A stretch of 64,000 nucleotides of DNA from Euclidia mi (Eukaryota; Arthropoda; Insecta; Lepidoptera; Erebidae): contig OX123197.2 of assembly GCA_944739405.2 (NCBI GenBank), positions 55,156,047-55,220,046 of the forward strand, in the 5' to 3' direction. The position numbers and the translations under genes are program-made. The stretch's first letter is position 1. The number at the start of each line of letters is the position of its first letter. Of this stretch, positions 61,991 through 64,000 are shown piece by piece. Under the pieces are notes generated by a model. The model was not told the origin of the DNA, did not search any database, and saw only the letters and a program-made list of their open reading frames with translations.

Positions 61991-63339
61991 TCATTGTTTA
62001 TTCGTTTGTAGCGTGAGGGTGTTGAAGTTATGTTTTTGTTCAAGTAAATTAATTATTCTTTCATATGATCCCAAATACACTACGTTTGAATAAAGTGTTT
62101 ACTTTATGCGAGAGGCCGAACCGGATGCTATGTAAACAATTACGACATAGTCGAAAAAATTGCTTATCGTGATAACAATACGAGTATTACCTTGGTTCCT
62201 TTTGCTTTGTTATATACCTGGTAATATGAGCTTAACAGGTATATAAAATTATAGCAATACTTGCTTGAAAAATTATTTAGATAAAAGCACGTGAAAAAAA
62301 ATATTATTTCGCTGACTTTGCATTTTGCGCGCGGGGCGTAATTATGGATTAAAAACATCATTGCAAACAAATATTATAATTATATAAGATACTTTTATGT
62401 TTTTATTGTGAACAAACTAATGAATTATGAAGTTACAGCAAAATAATTTAAGAGATTACATTAATTTAAGAGATTTATTTACTTACTTTAATTTATGATT
62501 TATTTACTTTAATTGAAGAGATTTTTACAAACAATTGTCGAAAAAAACGGCATTTCTTTTTTATTGAATGTAAATACATATTTATGTTGATAAGGTTACA
62601 TTTATGCTCTGTGTTATTTTTTTATTATGAGTATATAAATAAACCTATCATATGATGTATAATACTCATATCATTCATGAGATATTGATTATCGAGAAAT
62701 TTTGCGGATATTCAGGTTATTTTTAGCGGAAAAAAGTAAACAACTGTGCACATTCCAGTAAGAGTAATTCTTATCGGATTCTCATCGGAAATGGTTCTTT
62801 TGCTTGGAAATCTAATTGGTAAGAAATTTATGTAGGTTTGAATCAGATATATAACATAAAAAGGTATTTAAAAAAATAAAATATGGAAATAGGCGGCAAT
62901 TAACAATCAATTCTTTGTTTTATTTTTTTATGTTTAAAATTAAAATGTTTCTTTCAATTATATTTATTTCCTCCAAAAGTAAATTAAATAACCTTTCTAA
63001 CCGTGTAAAATACTTATATACCTCCCTTAATAAAAAAACGACGAGAAAAGGGAATATGTCAGAAATATAAAATCGCGCTCAAAAATGGCGGGAAAATAAT
63101 TCTAATTTTCACTTTATACTGCCTTTGCGTGGACCACATGTATTTTATTTGGTGCTATTTGGTATAATTCGAAAGCTCATTTCATTACGCGTCTATTGAT
63201 ATATAATATAGCGCAATCCGTTAAGTTTTAATAAAACGAACATTAGTTACTTGTGCGCAGTCTACGGCTTCAGAAACAAAGGAACTTTTGTCCCTTGGAG
63301 CAAGCAACGGATTTGGAAAAAAGGGTGTTTTGTCCCTTG
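61991..63339. other. no gene recognised
   Basis: AT-rich. At 63285-63345 a near-duplicate TTTTGTCCCTTGGAGCAAGC / TTTTGTCCCTTGAAACAACG lies 45 bp apart. Confidence 0.4.
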
Positions 63340-63506
63340 AAACAACGGAGCGGCTAATACTAACAACTAGTTCGATTCGAAAAAGCGTGTGCTTTTCAGT
63401 GTTAGATAGCCCATTTATCGAGGAAGGCTATGCAACATCACACTATGAGCCACGTGAGCGGAGCAGTAGCCTTAAATAACGCGGGTGTAACCGCGGGCTC
63501 AAATAG
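63340..63506 (+). mobile_element. Helitron H1, 5'-diverged copy
   Basis: CAGTGTTAGATAGCCCATTT, ATCGAGGAAGGCTATGCAAC, ATGAGCCACGTGAGCGGAGC and the hairpin CGCGGGTGTAACCGCGG match the copy at 61187. The terminal CTAG is mutated to ATAG. Confidence 0.6.
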
Positions 63507-64000
63507 TATTTAAATATAGAAAATTGGCGATAACGGCGAGCAAGTGTGTCCAGTAATCGTGCAAAACGAGCTTGTATCTAAATTTCGTAGAAATAAATAT
63601 TTTTAAAATATCTACATGATAGGAATTTGTGAAAACCTAATACTAAAATAAAAACCTGTAAATCTATTATGGATAGATAAATAAAATGAACATGACACGA
63701 AAATATAATCATGTTCATAGTAACTTTATAATATAAAGCATAATTATTTTATAATTATGCATGGATTAAATCGACTCCATAGTTCCCAGTAAAATTCTCA
63801 ACACTATCGAAATATTACGTAAATTAAATTCGATAACAAACCTTATCATATCTCATGATTCTAGCATTGTTCTTCAATAAGTCAACTTTATTTTTATTTT
63901 TTAACATAAGTTCTCTTATTTACCGTGTTACCCATTTTATTTTTTAAGTTTTATTTCATATTTTACGAAACAAATCGTAATAAAAATACCTATAGTATGC
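63507..64000. other. no recognised feature
   Basis: AT-rich to the window end. Confidence 0.4.

Overview
This window is AT-rich eukaryotic DNA and reads as the transposon-dense, gene-poor part of an insect genome. The repeat families (tRNA-derived SINEs with GATGATGA tails, RTE and CR1/Jockey-type LINEs, Helitron-like A|TC...CTAG|T elements, BEL/Pao and CsRn1-type Gypsy elements, Tc1/mariner, a P-like THAP element, a Penelope-like fragment) are the mix usual in Lepidoptera. That assignment is inference from family resemblance. I found no operons, bacterial genes or CRISPR arrays, and no host protein gene I can name. One weak candidate exon lies near 56.7 kb.

Layout. 0-7 kb: a BEL solo LTR with a perfect 5-bp target duplication, small inverted-repeat elements, a Helitron-like element, and a composite element holding a 121-bp tandem array. 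7-11 kb: an internally deleted mariner, then an RTE LINE split by a later CR1-like insertion. 11-20 kb: a Helitron, SINEs, a minus-strand CR1-like LINE with a long open reverse transcriptase frame, a mariner remnant, a BEL gag scrap, a 470-bp MITE, and a second LINE with an open 598-aa frame. 20-29 kb: mostly featureless, with one decayed transposon-like gene split by a GC-rich retroposon.

29.4-39.7 kb is the most structured part. A Gypsy (CsRn1-like) element has its internal gag-C/PR/RT/RNaseH block inverted relative to its 5' LTR, gag-N, integrase and 3' LTR. It abuts a palindrome in which two Gypsy LTR ends and two copies of a P-like THAP element end face each other. A Penelope-like GIY-YIG fragment sits in one palindrome arm with a 12-bp target duplication. 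A second Gypsy end then runs head-on into a BEL integrase, which is itself split by a SINE with a 16-bp target duplication, and the BEL 3' LTR closes the block.

39.7-64 kb: SINEs of several families, a 4.3-kb foldback region (44.5-48.9 kb), minisatellites, MITEs, and an apparently intact 1.59-kb Tc1 element (59516-61106) with TA target duplication, identical 26-bp termini and an uninterrupted 341-aa DD34E transposase. That Tc1 is the only element here that looks capable of autonomous activity.

The coding sequences serve element mobility: reverse transcription (LINEs, Gypsy, BEL) or cut-and-paste transposition (Tc1, mariner, P-like). The SINEs and MITEs are probably mobilised in trans; SINE-1 shares its 3' tail with the RTE LINE in this window. 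All family names come from motifs read by eye, without database searches.
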